From Orientallactaga sibirica (taxonomy: Eukaryota > Chordata > Mammalia > Rodentia > Dipodidae), in contig JAEOAD010000015.1 of NCBI GenBank assembly GCA_036365145.1, forward strand, positions 8,673,501 through 8,737,500: a stretch of DNA of 64,000 nucleotides. The letters run 5' to 3'. The notes beneath the pieces were generated by a model, which saw only the letters and a program-made list of their open reading frames with translations, made no database searches and was not told the origin of the DNA. Position numbers and translations under genes: made by a program. Numbering within the stretch: the stretch's first letter is position 1; every line of letters begins with the position of its first letter. This document shows, piece after piece, positions 12,029-22,835 of the stretch.

Positions 12029-12084
12029 AAGGATTTACTTAAATTAGTATTTTAAAAGTAATTTTTATCAAGAACTTTAATATA

Positions 12085-12400
12085 TGAACATACTACAAAC
12101 TTGCCATATTACTGTTGGATTATCCTCTTTTCTACTCTCTCTCTACTTCCATTCCACTGAGGCCCTTCTTCAGTTGGCTTTTCAGTAATCACTGTGGAGT
12201 CATGAATACATCTGTTGATTCCTTTGGCTAGACAATACCTCACAGTATACCTTCCCACCCTATAGCTCCTATTTTCTTTCTCCCCCATTCAATAATGTTC
12301 CTAATCCTTGGAGGGCACCTTAGAAATCTCCTTTGGTATTGAACAGTCTGTTACTTTCTTTTTTGACATGGTTTGAGTGTTCTACCTGGAGGAGTTAGTG
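12085..12400 (-). mobile_element. L1 3' UTR-like fragment
   Basis: It shares the block accttcccaccctatagctc with 28380-28400 and a similar surrounding order (ccactgaggcccttcttcag, a cacagtatacc word, a cttggagggcacc word). The pyrimidine-rich runs would be the polypurine tract of an L1 3' UTR in antisense. The class is inferred from its resemblance to other L1 ends in the window. Confidence 0.55.
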
Positions 12401-12444
12401 AGAACAGCACTCATATTTAGCACACCCCTTCTTCTATAATACAT

Positions 12445-12770
12445 TTTAAAATTGTTTTCTGTCTCTAAACAGGATAGACTGGAGCATTTATTAAGAATGA
12501 AGGCTTATTTAAGTCATAATTCTAAATGCTAGGAGAATAAAAGTTGAGTGTTAGGCCTGCTGTTGGTGAGTACTCTCAGATGAGTTTCAAGGCAGCACAG
12601 TATATCACATGGTGAGAAGGTGCACACCAGGGGCAGAACCACAGTGGTTTTAGTACTAGAGTCATTTTCAAGATAACCCACGAACCTATCAGTTCAAGAT
12701 TGAATTATTTCATTCTTTAGGGCAGAGGACATATTATTTATAATTTTTTTGAAAGTTCTCCCTGTAAACC
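12445..12770. mobile_element. Ancient eutherian repeat fragment (family not assigned)
   Basis: The order aggcttatttaagtcataat, cctgctgttggtgag, tatcacatggtgagaagg, then gataacccacgaac and ttctttagggcagagg recalls a common old placental repeat, also seen at 58.8-59.1 kb. Whether it is an LTR or an L1M end cannot be decided by eye. Confidence 0.4.
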
Positions 12771-13384
12771 GTTCTTCATGATCAAAATGAGTTTTGGTGA
12801 GGGCATTCAAATCATAGCAGAGGCAATATAGGTAATGAATTTCTTAGTCTTTAACTCTGAGAAGGCATACTTCTTTCCATTATATGTTAAACTATATTTT
12901 ACCTAACTATGTAATTCTAGATTGGAAGCTGTCTTCTATCAGGAAAACATTAATTAGAAAGAATACAGAACCATTTTCTGCCTTTCACCACTTTTGCCAT
13001 CTGTAAATTTTGTTGTAACTTTGAAGGCAATTTCTCAAATGTTATAGTTTGAGATTTTTTCCTCTATATTTTAAAAGTTTAGCTTTGTGTACTGGTATGA
13101 TTGTCTTACATTTATTTTACTTAGCAAGTGGAAAAGTTTATGAAGCTTCATAAAATGTGGATTAATGTCTTAGTCTTTTTTCAAGGATGGCTCCCTTCCA
13201 CTCTATCCTATTTATGCTGAAATATGATTGGGCAAGTTGAATACAAATGGCAAGATAAGAGATTTAAATGCAATTACATAAATTATCACATTACACAGAC
13301 ATGGTCTAGACACCCACACCCAGAAGATAAAACATTTCATTTTCAATTGAAAAACTATGGCTTGTCTCCATACTTATAAAATAT
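12771..13384. other. Unique AT-rich stretch
   Basis: No supported feature. Confidence 0.5.
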
Positions 13385-14514
13385 TTTAAATATACACTTA
13401 GAAATAGGCAGGAAGTAAGAAGGACAAAAAGACTTTTGCCAACACTAGTCAAAAGAAAGATAAGTGGTCATCCTTATCAACAAAAAGAGGCACTATCAAA
13501 GAGTATCACTTAGGATAAAGAAGATTACTCAAGAGAGATAAAGGACATACCAAATTATCAACAGATACAATAGTCCTAAATTCTTGTGTAGATAACAAAT
13601 CTTCAAAACCCATGATACTAAAATTATTATAACAACAAAGAGAAAGAAAAGAACTAATTATAGCAATATATTTCAATATCCCTCTCTCCATAATAGTTAG
13701 AAGTAGAAACAAATGCCTCAAGGATAAACAGACTTGAATAACAACTTGGAACACTACCTATTGACATTTCCAGGACACTCTCAGCATCAGTAGAATGCAC
13801 ATTCTCTTCAAGGGCACATGAAATATTTACCAAAATAAACTGCATTCTAGTTCATAAAAATGCCTCAATAAATTTAAAAGAATTCAAGTCACACAAAGTA
13901 TGTTCTCATACCCCAGTAGAATTAAATTAGAAATCAATAACAGAAAGTTCTTAGGAAAATCCACAGGTATTTCAAAACTATATAAAACACTTATAAATAA
14001 TCCAGGGACCAAAGAAGAAAAAAGGAAATAGAACATGTTTTGAACTTAGTGGGAAATGAAAACACAACATATCAAAAACTGGGGATGATATAAGAACAGT
14101 AATTTAGTGGAGAACTTTCAGCACAAAAGGCCTATATAAGAAAAAAATAATGGCTTCAAATCAGTGACCTCAGCTTCTTCTAATGAACTACTAAATAATG
14201 ATGAGAAAATTAAACCCAAAGTATATAGAATAAAGGAAATTATAAAAAGCACAGTTGAATTCACTGAAAAAAGAAGGGGAAAGGCAGAAAAGAAAACCAG
14301 TTAAGTCAGGCTTGATTCTCATTTTTTTAAAGATTCTACCTATTTTTTTTTACTTAAAATGAATAATTAATTTTCTCAAAATTACAGTTTTTTTAAATGA
14401 TGACATCTTTAAGGAATTGACATTGAATCTAGAAACAGTTTGAAATTTTCAGAAATATACACTTAAAAAATAAATAATGAGGTTATCTTTTCACCAAATG
14501 CAAAAGTCAGTTGT
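13385..14514 (+). pseudogene. Ancient L1M ORF2 fragment (endonuclease region)
   Basis: The sequence keeps the order of a eutherian L1M ORF2 over the end of the endonuclease domain: a ccctctctccataatag block, gacttgaataacaacttgg, attgacatttccaggacact, gaatgcacattctcttcaag, caagtcacacaaagtatgtt, then ttaaattagaaatcaataac followed by agaaag. The frame is broken by many stops and indels. It resumes after the insertion at 14525-16080. Confidence 0.75.
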
Positions 14515-14524
14515 AAGCTAGTAT

Positions 14525-16080
14525 GTTGTTAGTTTTTATTTTTTCACAGTTTTATATATTTTTATTATTTATGTATATAGTATATATACAGCCATGATGG
14601 TACCATCGTTAGCCTTCTCCCTGTCCCCCCCATGGGTAATGTGGGTCTTGCCTTATGGGGTAGCCATATGGGAGAGGCAATGACTGTGTATAATGACCCA
14701 ACTCATGGCTCTAACAATCTTTCTGCCCCTTCTTCCACGAATTTCCCTGAGCCATGTTGCATTCATTTTAGGTCTGCTTCAGTAACGAAGTTCTGTGAGT
14801 CTCTGTGTCTCTGGATATCTGATTTGGTAGGGGTTGAGAGTTCTTTGTATCTATCTCCTTCTCCCTTGTACTGGTACCAGGTTCACAGATAAAGCAGCAC
14901 TCTTGCTCATTTCCCCATTTACTCTATGGCCTTTGTTGGTGCCCTGTTGAGGTGTGATGGGCTGATTCTCTTCTCAGGATATGTGTCCATCTGAAAGAGA
15001 GAAGCAGATTCTCCAACGGAGAGTGAGGTCAGTGCAAGATACATGGATAACCATTATTATTTTAGAGAGAATTTAATAGGTGCAGGCCTATTGGTGGGAG
15101 CTTGATATTGGAGACAGGCTCGTTTTTGGATATGGTTCTGACTTGTTTCCCATTACCAGGTATGGGTTCCATTCCACTGAGTGGATCCATTAGCCAAATC
15201 TATAGCAGTTGGTAACCCACCATGGCTGTGTGACACTACTGCACTTGTGTGAGCATTACATCAGGTTGTTTGTTGCTGAGTAGTTTAGATGACAAGTTGC
15301 TTAGACAGATGTTGGTCATTTTCCCCCAGTCACTTATGTAGCCCCTTCTGGCACTAGACAAGCTGTCTGGAGCCTGACTCTCTTCCAGATTCCAGCCAGG
15401 TCTCTCCATGTTCCATCCAAACAGCATATGGTGTCTTCAGCAGCAGGGTCTTACCAATAACCTTTGGTGAGTCATCAAGTACTCTGACAGAAATCTGTCT
15501 TCTTTTGGGAAACTTTGTAGGTCTCACTGATCAACAGCTCATTGTGGTTATTAACCACATGCTGGTATTGGGAGTTACAAGTCAGTTCCAAGGGAAAAGA
15601 AGGAAGAAAAATATAGACAATATGAAAGAGAAAGAGAAAAGAGAGAAGAGGGAGTGATAGAGAGAGAAAGAGGAGAAGATTGAAGTTAGTCTTCATCATA
15701 CCCTCTCCAGGCCCTTGTGATTCATGTGTTCTTTCCAAGCACCAGATGCAGGTTTGACCTTTTAGTATGTCTTCCAGGATATACGAGTTTATGGTACCTT
15801 TTCCATTTGGGTCCAGTTTTTTTGTTCCCCACCCCCCAGCCTTTCCCTGCCATCCCTCCCCACCATCCCTATTGTCCAGTCCTCGAGATGTTTATTAGGT
15901 GTGTCAGCATCTCAGGAAAATACAAATTAGGAGCCACAGATCAGTGAGACCATGTGATGATTATCTTTCTGTGATTGAGTGAGTTCGCTAAGAATGATCT
16001 GTTCCAAGTCTGACCATTTTTCTTCAAATTGCTTTGTGTCATTTTTCCTTACTGCTGTGTAGACCGGACAATATTTTAAC
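14525..16080 (-). mobile_element. 5'-truncated L1 inserted in the older L1M
   Basis: On the minus strand it opens inside the last ORF2 codons, has a stop, then about 1.4 kb of 3' UTR including a G-rich polypurine segment (plus-strand run of C near 15828-15838), and ends at an A/T-rich tail at about 14530-14545. Imperfect flanking repeats aagctagtat (14515-14524) and aagctaatac (16081-16090) look like its TSD. Related 3' UTR sequence occurs at 17.5-17.9, 22.6-22.8 and 57.0-57.7 kb. Confidence 0.8.
15927..16061 (-). pseudogene. L1 ORF2 C-terminal tail, 44 codons and stop
   Basis: An uninterrupted minus-strand frame reads into a stop at 15929-15927. The words SDLEQIILSELTQSQKD and MVSLICGS match the position and pattern of the extreme C-terminus of mammalian L1 ORF2p (tail of the type LETIILSELSQGQK with a SLIGG-like ending). 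The coding part upstream is missing by 5' truncation, so nothing functional is encoded. The unbroken frame suggests it is younger than the L1 it sits in. Confidence 0.8.
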
Positions 16081-16905
16081 AAGCTAATACGAAAAAAACA
16101 AAGTAGAAATTAGCAATATTCAGAATTACAGAATTGATGTCAGTACATAGTCTAGAGATATTAAAATGATACTTTACATATATAGGCATAAACAGATGCA
16201 TAAGAACAAACTGGGAAACATTATATGACATGAACATTACATGTCTTAAAAGACAAGAATTGTTAAAGTTATTTTTTAAAAATCTGTGACATGAATAGAC
16301 CTGCCTCTATTAACACATTTAACTTATATTTAAAACTTTCCTGCAAATAAAATTCCTGGCCCAGATGTTTGCACCTGTAAATTGTAACAAGTAATTAGGG
16401 AAGAAATGAAATCAATTCTAAGCAAAGTGGTCTACAAAGCTACAAAGATAATGACTTCCTGATATATTAGACCATAATTACTCTGATATCAAAAGAAAAT
16501 AAAAATGTAAAGTAAATAACAAAAAAGTCTACTGAGAATAATATTCTTCCATGAACATGGGTAAAAGAGAAAAGTACTTCAAATTGTACACATCAACATA
16601 TGAAAAAATAACAGATCATAATCAGTTGTGCAATTTACACAGGAATACAATGCAATATCAGTTTTACACTTTAAGATCATCAATGCAATTTTGTATCTTA
16701 ATTAATTAGCATAACATGGATAGTCATCTCAAATAGATGACAAAAATGTCTATTCCTGATTTTTTTTTTAAATGGAGTACTTAGAAGCAGTGGAAAACTT
16801 CTTTAAAATGTTAAGATAATTAGAATAGAAAGACATTCTCTTGTCACTTCCAATCTTTATTGGACGAATCCATGAAATCATAAGAAAGATGAATTAAAAA
16901 TCATT
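16081..16905 (+). pseudogene. Ancient L1M ORF2 fragment (reverse transcriptase region)
   Basis: This is the continuation of the L1M after the insertion. attcctggcccagatgtttg matches the RT motif coding for a P-G-P-D-G-type stretch. Later blocks follow RT order: gatatattagaccataatta, then acaggaatacaatgcaatat, then gatagtcatctcaaatagat. It is heavily mutated. Confidence 0.7.
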
Positions 16906-16990
16906 TAAGGGCTAAGGACCTAGCTCAGTGGTAAAGTTCTAAGTCTTCCAAGCTTGTACAAAACACCATATCCACAAACACACAAGTCAA
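16906..16990 (+). mobile_element. ID-type SINE inserted in L1M
   Basis: agggctaaggacctagctca, followed by gtggtaaagttctaagtc and a degraded box B, then an ACACAAG-type tail. It has the size and head of an ID element. Confidence 0.65.
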
Positions 16991-17535
16991 TTGGAAAAGA
17001 AAGAATCTAATTGTCCTTATTCATTTATGCAAAAAATTTAATGGATCCTGCAAAATATTCCAGAACTTGAAAAATTTGAGTTTAGAAAATTTATAAGATA
17101 CAGTCAATATAGTAATATCAATTTTATTTCCATATTCAAGATTTATTATACATGTATTCAAAATAGTGAAACATCACCACACAGACAGATAAATAAATAA
17201 ATAAAAATCACAAGTGTGTATGCATACATAGATGCATATATATTAATATTTTATTTTTCATAGGTCCTATAGCATTTTGGTAGAAAACTATTAATCTTTA
17301 AAAATAGCATCAAAATTCCTGCAAATAAAAATTTAAAACAAATAATGAATTAAAATTTAAAGCTGCATTTTATTAGAAATCCTTAGGAGAATGCAGAAAA
17401 CAAAGAGATAAAAATATTTTCAAATCACATATCTGATATATGACCCATAAATAATTTCCAAAATAATTAGAAATTAATTAAGTAAAAAATAACTCAATGA
17501 TTTGAACAGAATCTTAACTAACACTAGTCTTCCTA
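16991..17535 (+). pseudogene. L1M ORF2 remnant, continued
   Basis: AT-rich sequence with the order of a decayed L1 ORF2 interior (aatggatcctgcaaaatatt, then ttccagaacttgaaaaattt, later gaaattaattaag). The match is weaker than in neighbouring segments. Confidence 0.45.
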
Positions 17536-17890
17536 CTACCTTGACAACCACTTCCAGGGTGATGGTGACAGACATGGTGATCAATCAAAACCTAGCACAG
17601 CACAAATCCAGAGGGTACAAACAGCTCAACACTAAATCAGAATGCCAGCAGACATGATATGGCTCAGGGAACATTGCAGATGAGAGGGTGGAAAGATTGT
17701 AAGAGCTACAGAGTGGATGTGAATACCCTGAGGCATAGATCCCACTACCCCAAAGGGACTGATTGAGGCATTATGACCCCACAGTGAATACCATAACCCA
17801 CTGAGGAGCCCTCCCAAGGTAACAGGAATGGCCAAGGGCATAACCTGTTATAATATATATAAAATCAATAAAGTAAAAAGTTGAAAAAAT
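17536..17890 (+). mobile_element. L1 3' UTR fragment nested in L1M
   Basis: The blocks gatatggctcagggaacatt, agagggtggaaagattgta, gagctacagagtggatg and an AATAAAGTAAAA end parallel the 3' UTR copies at 14.5-15.0 kb (antisense), 22.6 kb and 57.5 kb, with local rearrangement. Confidence 0.6.
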
Positions 17891-18108
17891 CTATATTAAT
17901 TTAACACGAGGAAAATGAGACCTAAGAAGATGATAATAGTCACAATGAGATACTACCAGATACCTTTTTAGAATGGCTAAAGTATTTATAAGATTGACTA
18001 TACCAAATGTGGTGGAGGGTAGATTTGAAGTAAGTAGAAACTTCATAGACTGCTTGTGGGAATATAAAATGGTGAAACACTTAGGATGATAGTTTAGCAG
18101 CTTCTTAC
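17891..18108 (+). pseudogene. L1M ORF2 C-terminal remnant
   Basis: agtcacaatgagatactacc followed by agaatggctaaag and cttgtgggaatataaaatgg are the familiar L1 ORF2 C-terminal blocks (region coding RYH..RMA...W). It ends at the MLT1-type LTR. Confidence 0.7.
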
Positions 18109-18436
18109 TGTTATGAATTGCATGCTTTATTCCCAAATCCAAATGTGGACATCATTCCCCAGTGTGATGATCTTTGCAGGGGTCTTTATTAATTAGGAAT
18201 AAGGGTTGAAATCTCATGCTTGGAATTAGTGGCTCAAAAGAAAACAAACAAACACATAAGAAAGCTTCCTGTTCCACGGTACTTGGTCATATGGGGACAT
18301 TGCCATCTGCTTACCAGAAGTGAACTCTCAGCAGACATCAAATCTGTTCATACCATTCTAAGAGTAGGAAATGAATGTTCATTAAACCAATCAGTATATG
18401 GTATATTAGCTATAGCAGCCCAAACTGATCAAAACA
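18109..18436 (+). mobile_element. MLT1-type MaLR solo LTR
   Basis: It begins tgttatgaattgcatgcttt, with ccaaatccaaatgtggacat and ccccagtgtgatgatctttg, and ends in agcagcccaaactgatcaaa. This is the start, body and end order of the placental MLT1 LTR. The copy is very old and lacks the usual AATAAA. Confidence 0.7.
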
Positions 18437-18614
18437 CAAAGTGAACTGCTCAACTATTATAATATGAACATTCTGTTCTTATGTATTTATTCAAGAAAAA
18501 CACATTTTTCATATTAAGACTTATTCATAGGTACTAACCTCCCGCCATTCACCTCATAGCCAAAATTATACAATTATACAAATACAAATAAATACATATA
18601 CATACATATATATA
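18437..18614. other. AT-rich spacer
   Basis: It holds (CATA)/(TATA) words at 18583-18614 directly before the retroelement. Confidence 0.6.
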
Positions 18615-18986
18615 TGGCAGTTTAAATAGATGGCCCCCAATATATTCAGGATTTTATTACAGCTTTTAATTTCTATCTGCAGTCACTTGGCTGGAAGAGG
18701 TGTCACTGTGGGTGATTCTATGGATCAGCCCTAAAGTTTGGGATGAATCTGTAATTCCAATCTAAATTTGTGCAGAGTGCTTGAGCTTTGCCTGGAGTTC
18801 CTAAGTGTCCTATGTGATGTGGCTTTTGGCTTTTGGTGGTGGCTTATGGCTTTTTCTGTCTTTGCTTGGACCTGTGAAAGCCATTATGGAACTCCCCCTG
18901 GTTCTGTAAGTTTCAATAATTATCCCTTTCTCCATAACTGTGCCTGGTTTGGAGGTTTGTCTCGGTGACTGAAGTGGACTACTACA
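18615..18986 (+). repeat. 5' LTR of MaLR-like element
   Basis: Starts tggcagtttaaatagatgg and ends ggactactaca. The usual polyadenylation hexamer is degraded here (tcaataattatccc), while the partner LTR keeps AATAAA at about 20513-20518. Confidence 0.85.
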
Positions 18987-20196
18987 GAATTGGTACCAAG
19001 AGTGGAGTGTTGCTGAGCTAAATCTAACCACGTAGATTTTGTTCTTTTGGAAGATTTGTTTTGGAGAAATGGGCATGGATGAGGTACTTGCAACTGAAGA
19101 TGCCCTCTGGACTGGTAAGCCAAGACAAAAGTTTGAAAATCCTAAGTACAGAGAGAACTGTGTTTAGAGGCTTGGCTTATGAACTTTTGGAACTGTGCTA
19201 CTGACATAAGAGCTGGCTGTGTTCTGTTGCCCAGGCCCAGAGAGCTCAATCAAGGTGAAATTTGTAATGGACTGATGTGCTTGGCTAAAGATGAGAGATT
19301 TAAGATTTTAAGTTGGAAAAATTCAAACAAGTTTATAATCTACTGGCACAGAGACTGGTTTTTGGTTACTAAAGCTGGTATTGTCAAACACGTTAACAAT
19401 CTTAAGAAAAATGGCCCAACTGCTTTACATTAAAACAATGTAAAAAAATGCCTGAATTGATCCCACCCCAGAAAGACCATGATAGAAATGCAAACTATTT
19501 TGAAAAGAGTTGACTGGAGACTGAACCTGCTCTTTAAGGTCACAATTTATTTCCTTCCTGGATTAAGAATATGGCTGTATCCTGTACACCTGGTATTGAT
19601 TTTGAAGACCTGAAAAACATTTGGAGTGGTTATGAAGTGCACACAGTTCCAGCAGTCACTTCTGAGACATGTCAAATAGGCAGGGCAGGGTATGATGACC
19701 TTCATAAAGAGGCTGGAAAAGCTACTGGAAGATGGACCGTAGTTTGCACTGAGACATAAATATGTTTTGGATATATAAAGACTATGCAAAGGGTACCATG
19801 AAGCTGTTGGCAAGGGATACAAATTTTCTCTGGCTACTCAGCCCAGCTGGAAGGACAAAATTGAAAAATCCAAAGACTCCTCACTGGTCACTGGTTATGA
19901 TATAGGACTTAAACTACAGATGTTAGATGTTTGTTTGATGGCTATTGAGTTTATATTGTGCCAGTATCTTCTTGCTATGCTTTATAGCAGTTGGAAATGT
20001 TTACTCTGCCTTTTTTTGTTTTGAAAGTATATAACTTGTTTGATTTTACAGGACTCATAGCTAAGAGATACTCTTAAATCTCAGATGAGACTGAGTACTT
20101 TGGAACTATCGTGAGTTGGTAAAGACTATGGCGACCTTTGAATTTGACAAGATACAGTGTAAGATGGTTATGAATCTTTTGGGGGTTTGGAACAAA
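18987..20196 (+). pseudogene. MaLR interior, noncoding
   Basis: 1.2 kb between the LTRs. Frames are short (84 codons at most) and resemble nothing known. MaLR interiors in other mammals are also noncoding and depended on ERVL proteins in trans. A G-rich segment (20180-20190) precedes the 3' LTR where the polypurine tract is expected. Confidence 0.7.
18991..19007 (+). other. Primer-binding-site-like sequence
   Basis: tggtaccaagagtggag begins four bases after the 5' LTR. It has the TGG...CAAGAGTGG look of the tRNA-Leu-type primer-binding sites of ERVL and MaLR elements. tRNA identity is inferred. Confidence 0.55.
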
Positions 20197-20583
20197 TGTG
20201 GTAGTTTAAATGAATGGTCACTAATATATTCGGGATTTTATTACAGTTTGTAGTTTAGAGCTACAACCACCTGGCTGGAAGTGGTGTCACTGTGGGTAGA
20301 TCCTAGGGTCCAACCCTCAGATGAGGGGGTGGATTTGGAATTCTACTCTAAAGATATGCAGGGTGTTTGAGGTTGGCCTAAAGTTCTAAATGTGTTATGT
20401 GGTGTGGCTTTTGGCTTTTGGTAGTGGCTTATGGCTTTTTCTCTGTTTGGACCTGTGAAAGTAGCTTGGCTTCTTCTGTTATTATAGAACTTCCCTTGGA
20501 TATGTAAGCTTCAATAAATCCCTTTCTCCCAAACTATGCCAGGTTTGGAGGTTCATGTCCATGACCAAAAGCTGACTACCACA
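20197..20583 (+). repeat. 3' LTR of MaLR-like element
   Basis: Starts tgtggtagtttaaatg and ends gctgactaccaca. It has ttcaataaatccctttctcc as the polyadenylation signal region and shares the gtggcttttggcttttgg block with the 5' LTR. Confidence 0.88.
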
Positions 20584-21228
20584 TATATAAATCAATTACT
20601 AGATCGATAAGACACATGATAAAAAAAGATGATAGATAGACAGATAGATGATAAATAGATAGACACCATACAAAGAAGGCATTTCCTATGAATGAGAATG
20701 TTTTCTTTCTCAATATGGGCCAAGTTATGAAATCTCCATGGATGTAGAGATATTGAAATCTTGTAAACTGCATTGAACTCTATGGTTATCACTTTCCAGT
20801 TAATCATTGTATGAGAAGATCCAAATTGGTAAAAGGAAGTTGGAGCTTGAAGTGAGAACTCTTGCGTAATTATATCAAAAGCTCCACCATTCATCACTTG
20901 GGTGCTTAGGGAAAGAGCAGAGGAGCTTGTTGATGACACATGAAATAAATAAAACTATTTCACATCTGTACACTGGTCAGTATCAGTGGGGACTTACTGA
21001 CTCACTATGCAGAGTGACAAACTGCAGACTGATTTATGTACTTCTGTTAGGAGCTAGATGCTGTTGGGGAAAAAAAAAACAGGAAGATGATATATTAAGA
21101 GTCAGATTCTTATTATTAAGGAGATGAAAAAAAGGTCCTTTGTATTTGGGGAGGAAATGCTTGCCATCCTCCTAAATTATAAGTTCAATGTTGGATAGAT
21201 TAGCAGGACACAAGAGATAGAGTATTTT
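20584..21228. other. Non-genic stretch with GATA-like simple repeat
   Basis: An imperfect GATA/GACA tract lies at about 20627-20664. The rest is unique. A 115-codon minus-strand frame (20592-20939) runs through the tract and is not convincing as a gene. Confidence 0.5.
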
Positions 21229-21373
21229 TTTTTTTCAAGATAGGGTCTCACTCTAGCCCAGGCTGACCTGGAATTCACTATGTAGTTTCAGGGTGGCCTC
21301 GACCTCATGGCGATCCTTGTACCTCTGCCTCCCAAGTGCTGGGATTAAAGGCGTGCACCACCACTCCTAGCTC
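21229..21373 (-). mobile_element. B1 SINE
   Basis: Antisense order: T-run, atagggtctcactctagccc, ctggaattcactatgtagtt, gcctcccaagtgctggga, and ggcgtgcaccaccactcc. Short flanking words gagtattt and gagtatat may be the TSD. Confidence 0.92.
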
Positions 21374-21429
21374 CGAGTATATTTATAACTTATCCTCAGA
21401 AAATATTAACTAGTGGTTTGGTGTACATA

Positions 21430-21975
21430 CTAAAAGTAATCAGAGGCAGATTTTGCATTTAAGCAAGAGTAGTGACCAAGGACTACTTGACTCCTGTACA
21501 GAAAGTTATTACCTATAATTTCCATGGAATACCTGTGTTTTTCTCTAATAGTTTAAGCATTTGTGGTTTAAAGTTAAGGTATTTGATAAATTATTAATTG
21601 ATCTTTATGCAGAGTGATAGCTGTTGATCTAAATTGATTCTTCTGCTGGGAGATTTCCAGTTTTGCCAGCACTATTTGTTAAAAGGGCTGTTTTTTTTTT
21701 TTTTTTTTTTTTTTTAGTATATGTTTTGATTATTTTGTTGAAAATTAGGTGACCATAGCTCTGTGAGTATATTTTTGGACCCTCTATTCTATTCCATTAC
21801 TCTATGTGTCTGTTTTTCTGCCGGTACCATGCTGTGATTGTCACAATAGCATAATTTTAGGTCTGGGAATGTGATACCTCCCACTGTCTGCTATTTTCTT
21901 CCTGTTTAGGATTGCTTTGGCTATGTGTGTTCTTTTGTCTTTCCATATGATTTGTTGAATTTGGGAAATTCAAAA
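21430..21975 (-). pseudogene. L1 ORF2 segment in inverted orientation
   Basis: Antisense to L1 ORF2: a minus-strand frame carries WKDKRTHIAKAILNRKK and later words of the RHI-QWNR type (plus strand tctattccattactctatgt). This corresponds to the ORF2 region after the RT domain. The T-run at 21691-21715 is an internal A-tract expansion. The segment abuts a sense-oriented ORF2 3' part at about 21976. Confidence 0.8.
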
Positions 21976-22065
21976 TAAAACCACTTTGTAAACCTACTTC
22001 ACCACAATCAGAATGGCTATCATCAAGAAAACAAATGATTAAAAAAAAAAAAAAAAGGCTGGCTA

Positions 22066-22217
22066 CGGGGCTGGAGAGATGGTTTAGCAGTAAGCCAAAG
22101 GACCCAGGTTCAACTCCCCAGGACCCACGTAAGCCAGATGCACAAGGGGGCTCATGCATCTAGAGTTTGTTTGCAGTGGCTGGAGGCCCCAGTGCACCCA
22201 TTCTCTCTCTCTCTATC

Positions 22218-22276
<59 letters not shown>

Positions 22277-22287
22277 ATCTATCAGTC

Positions 22288-22326
<39 letters not shown>

Positions 22327-22409
22327 AATCTATCTATCTCTTTCTCTCTACCTGCCTATCTCTGGATCTCTCTCTCTCTTTCTCTCAAATAAATAAATTT
22401 TTTAAAAAT
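22066..22409 (+). mobile_element. B2-like SINE with expanded (TATC)n, 8-bp TSD
   Basis: A full-length head and body (cggggctggagagatggttt, ggttcaactccccagg, tgcagtggctggaggcccc), then CT and a long TATC array at about 22216-22343, then CT and CAAATAAATAAA. The word gctggcta flanks it at 22058-22065 and 22410-22417. Four overlapping frames translate only the TATC array. Confidence 0.93.
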
Positions 22410-22615
22410 GCTGGCTAAGATGTGGGAAAAGGGAAACCCTTATCCCTCTGGAAGGTGCTTAAAAACATACAAATTATTCCCCAATATGCCCCAACATTAC
22501 TATTCCTTAGCTCAAAGTAATCTATATCCTACCACAAAGGTACTTTCACATTCATGTTCTCTGATATTCTATTCACAATAGCTAGGACATGGAAACAGCA
22601 TAGACATCTATCAAC

Positions 22616-22835
22616 TTGTGGAAGAGAGGGGAGAAAGATTATTAGAGCCACGAGTTGGGTCATTATAAACAGAGTCATTGCCTCTCCCGCATAACTGATG
22701 GCTACCCACATAAGGCAAGATCCACATTACCCGTGGGGGGAGGACAGGGAGAAAGCTAACGATGGTACCATCATGGCTGTACAATACATAACTCATAAAA
22801 ATATATTTAAAAAATAAATAAACCTCACAACCAAA
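22616..22835 (+). mobile_element. L1 3' UTR fragment nested in older L1
   Basis: The blocks agattattagagccacgagt, attgcctctcccgcataac, acattacccgtgggggg and gatggtaccatcatggctgt are the complement of 14585-14735, followed by AATAAATAAA. The host L1 ORF2 reads on at aaaatgagatgcatatatgc. Confidence 0.8.

Larger units (their letters stand above)
18615..20583 (+). mobile_element. Near full-length MaLR-like ERV with two LTRs
   Basis: The total length of 1.97 kb (two LTRs of about 0.38 kb and a 1.2-kb interior) is typical of nonautonomous ERVL-MaLR elements. LTR termini are TG...CA with TGTGGTAG at the start and CTACCACA at the end of the 3' LTR. Flanks on both sides are TATATA-like, compatible with but not proving a 5-bp TSD. 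By eye the LTRs differ at about one fifth of positions, so the insertion is old. No gag, pol or env frame survives. Confidence 0.85.

Noticed and set aside
20592..20939. 115-codon minus-strand frame
   Set aside because: Partly a GATA-like simple repeat; no known domain and no splice or promoter context.
22138..22418. Three overlapping frames of 80-84 codons rich in S, I, Y, L
   Set aside because: Translations of the (TATC)n array in a SINE in different frames.
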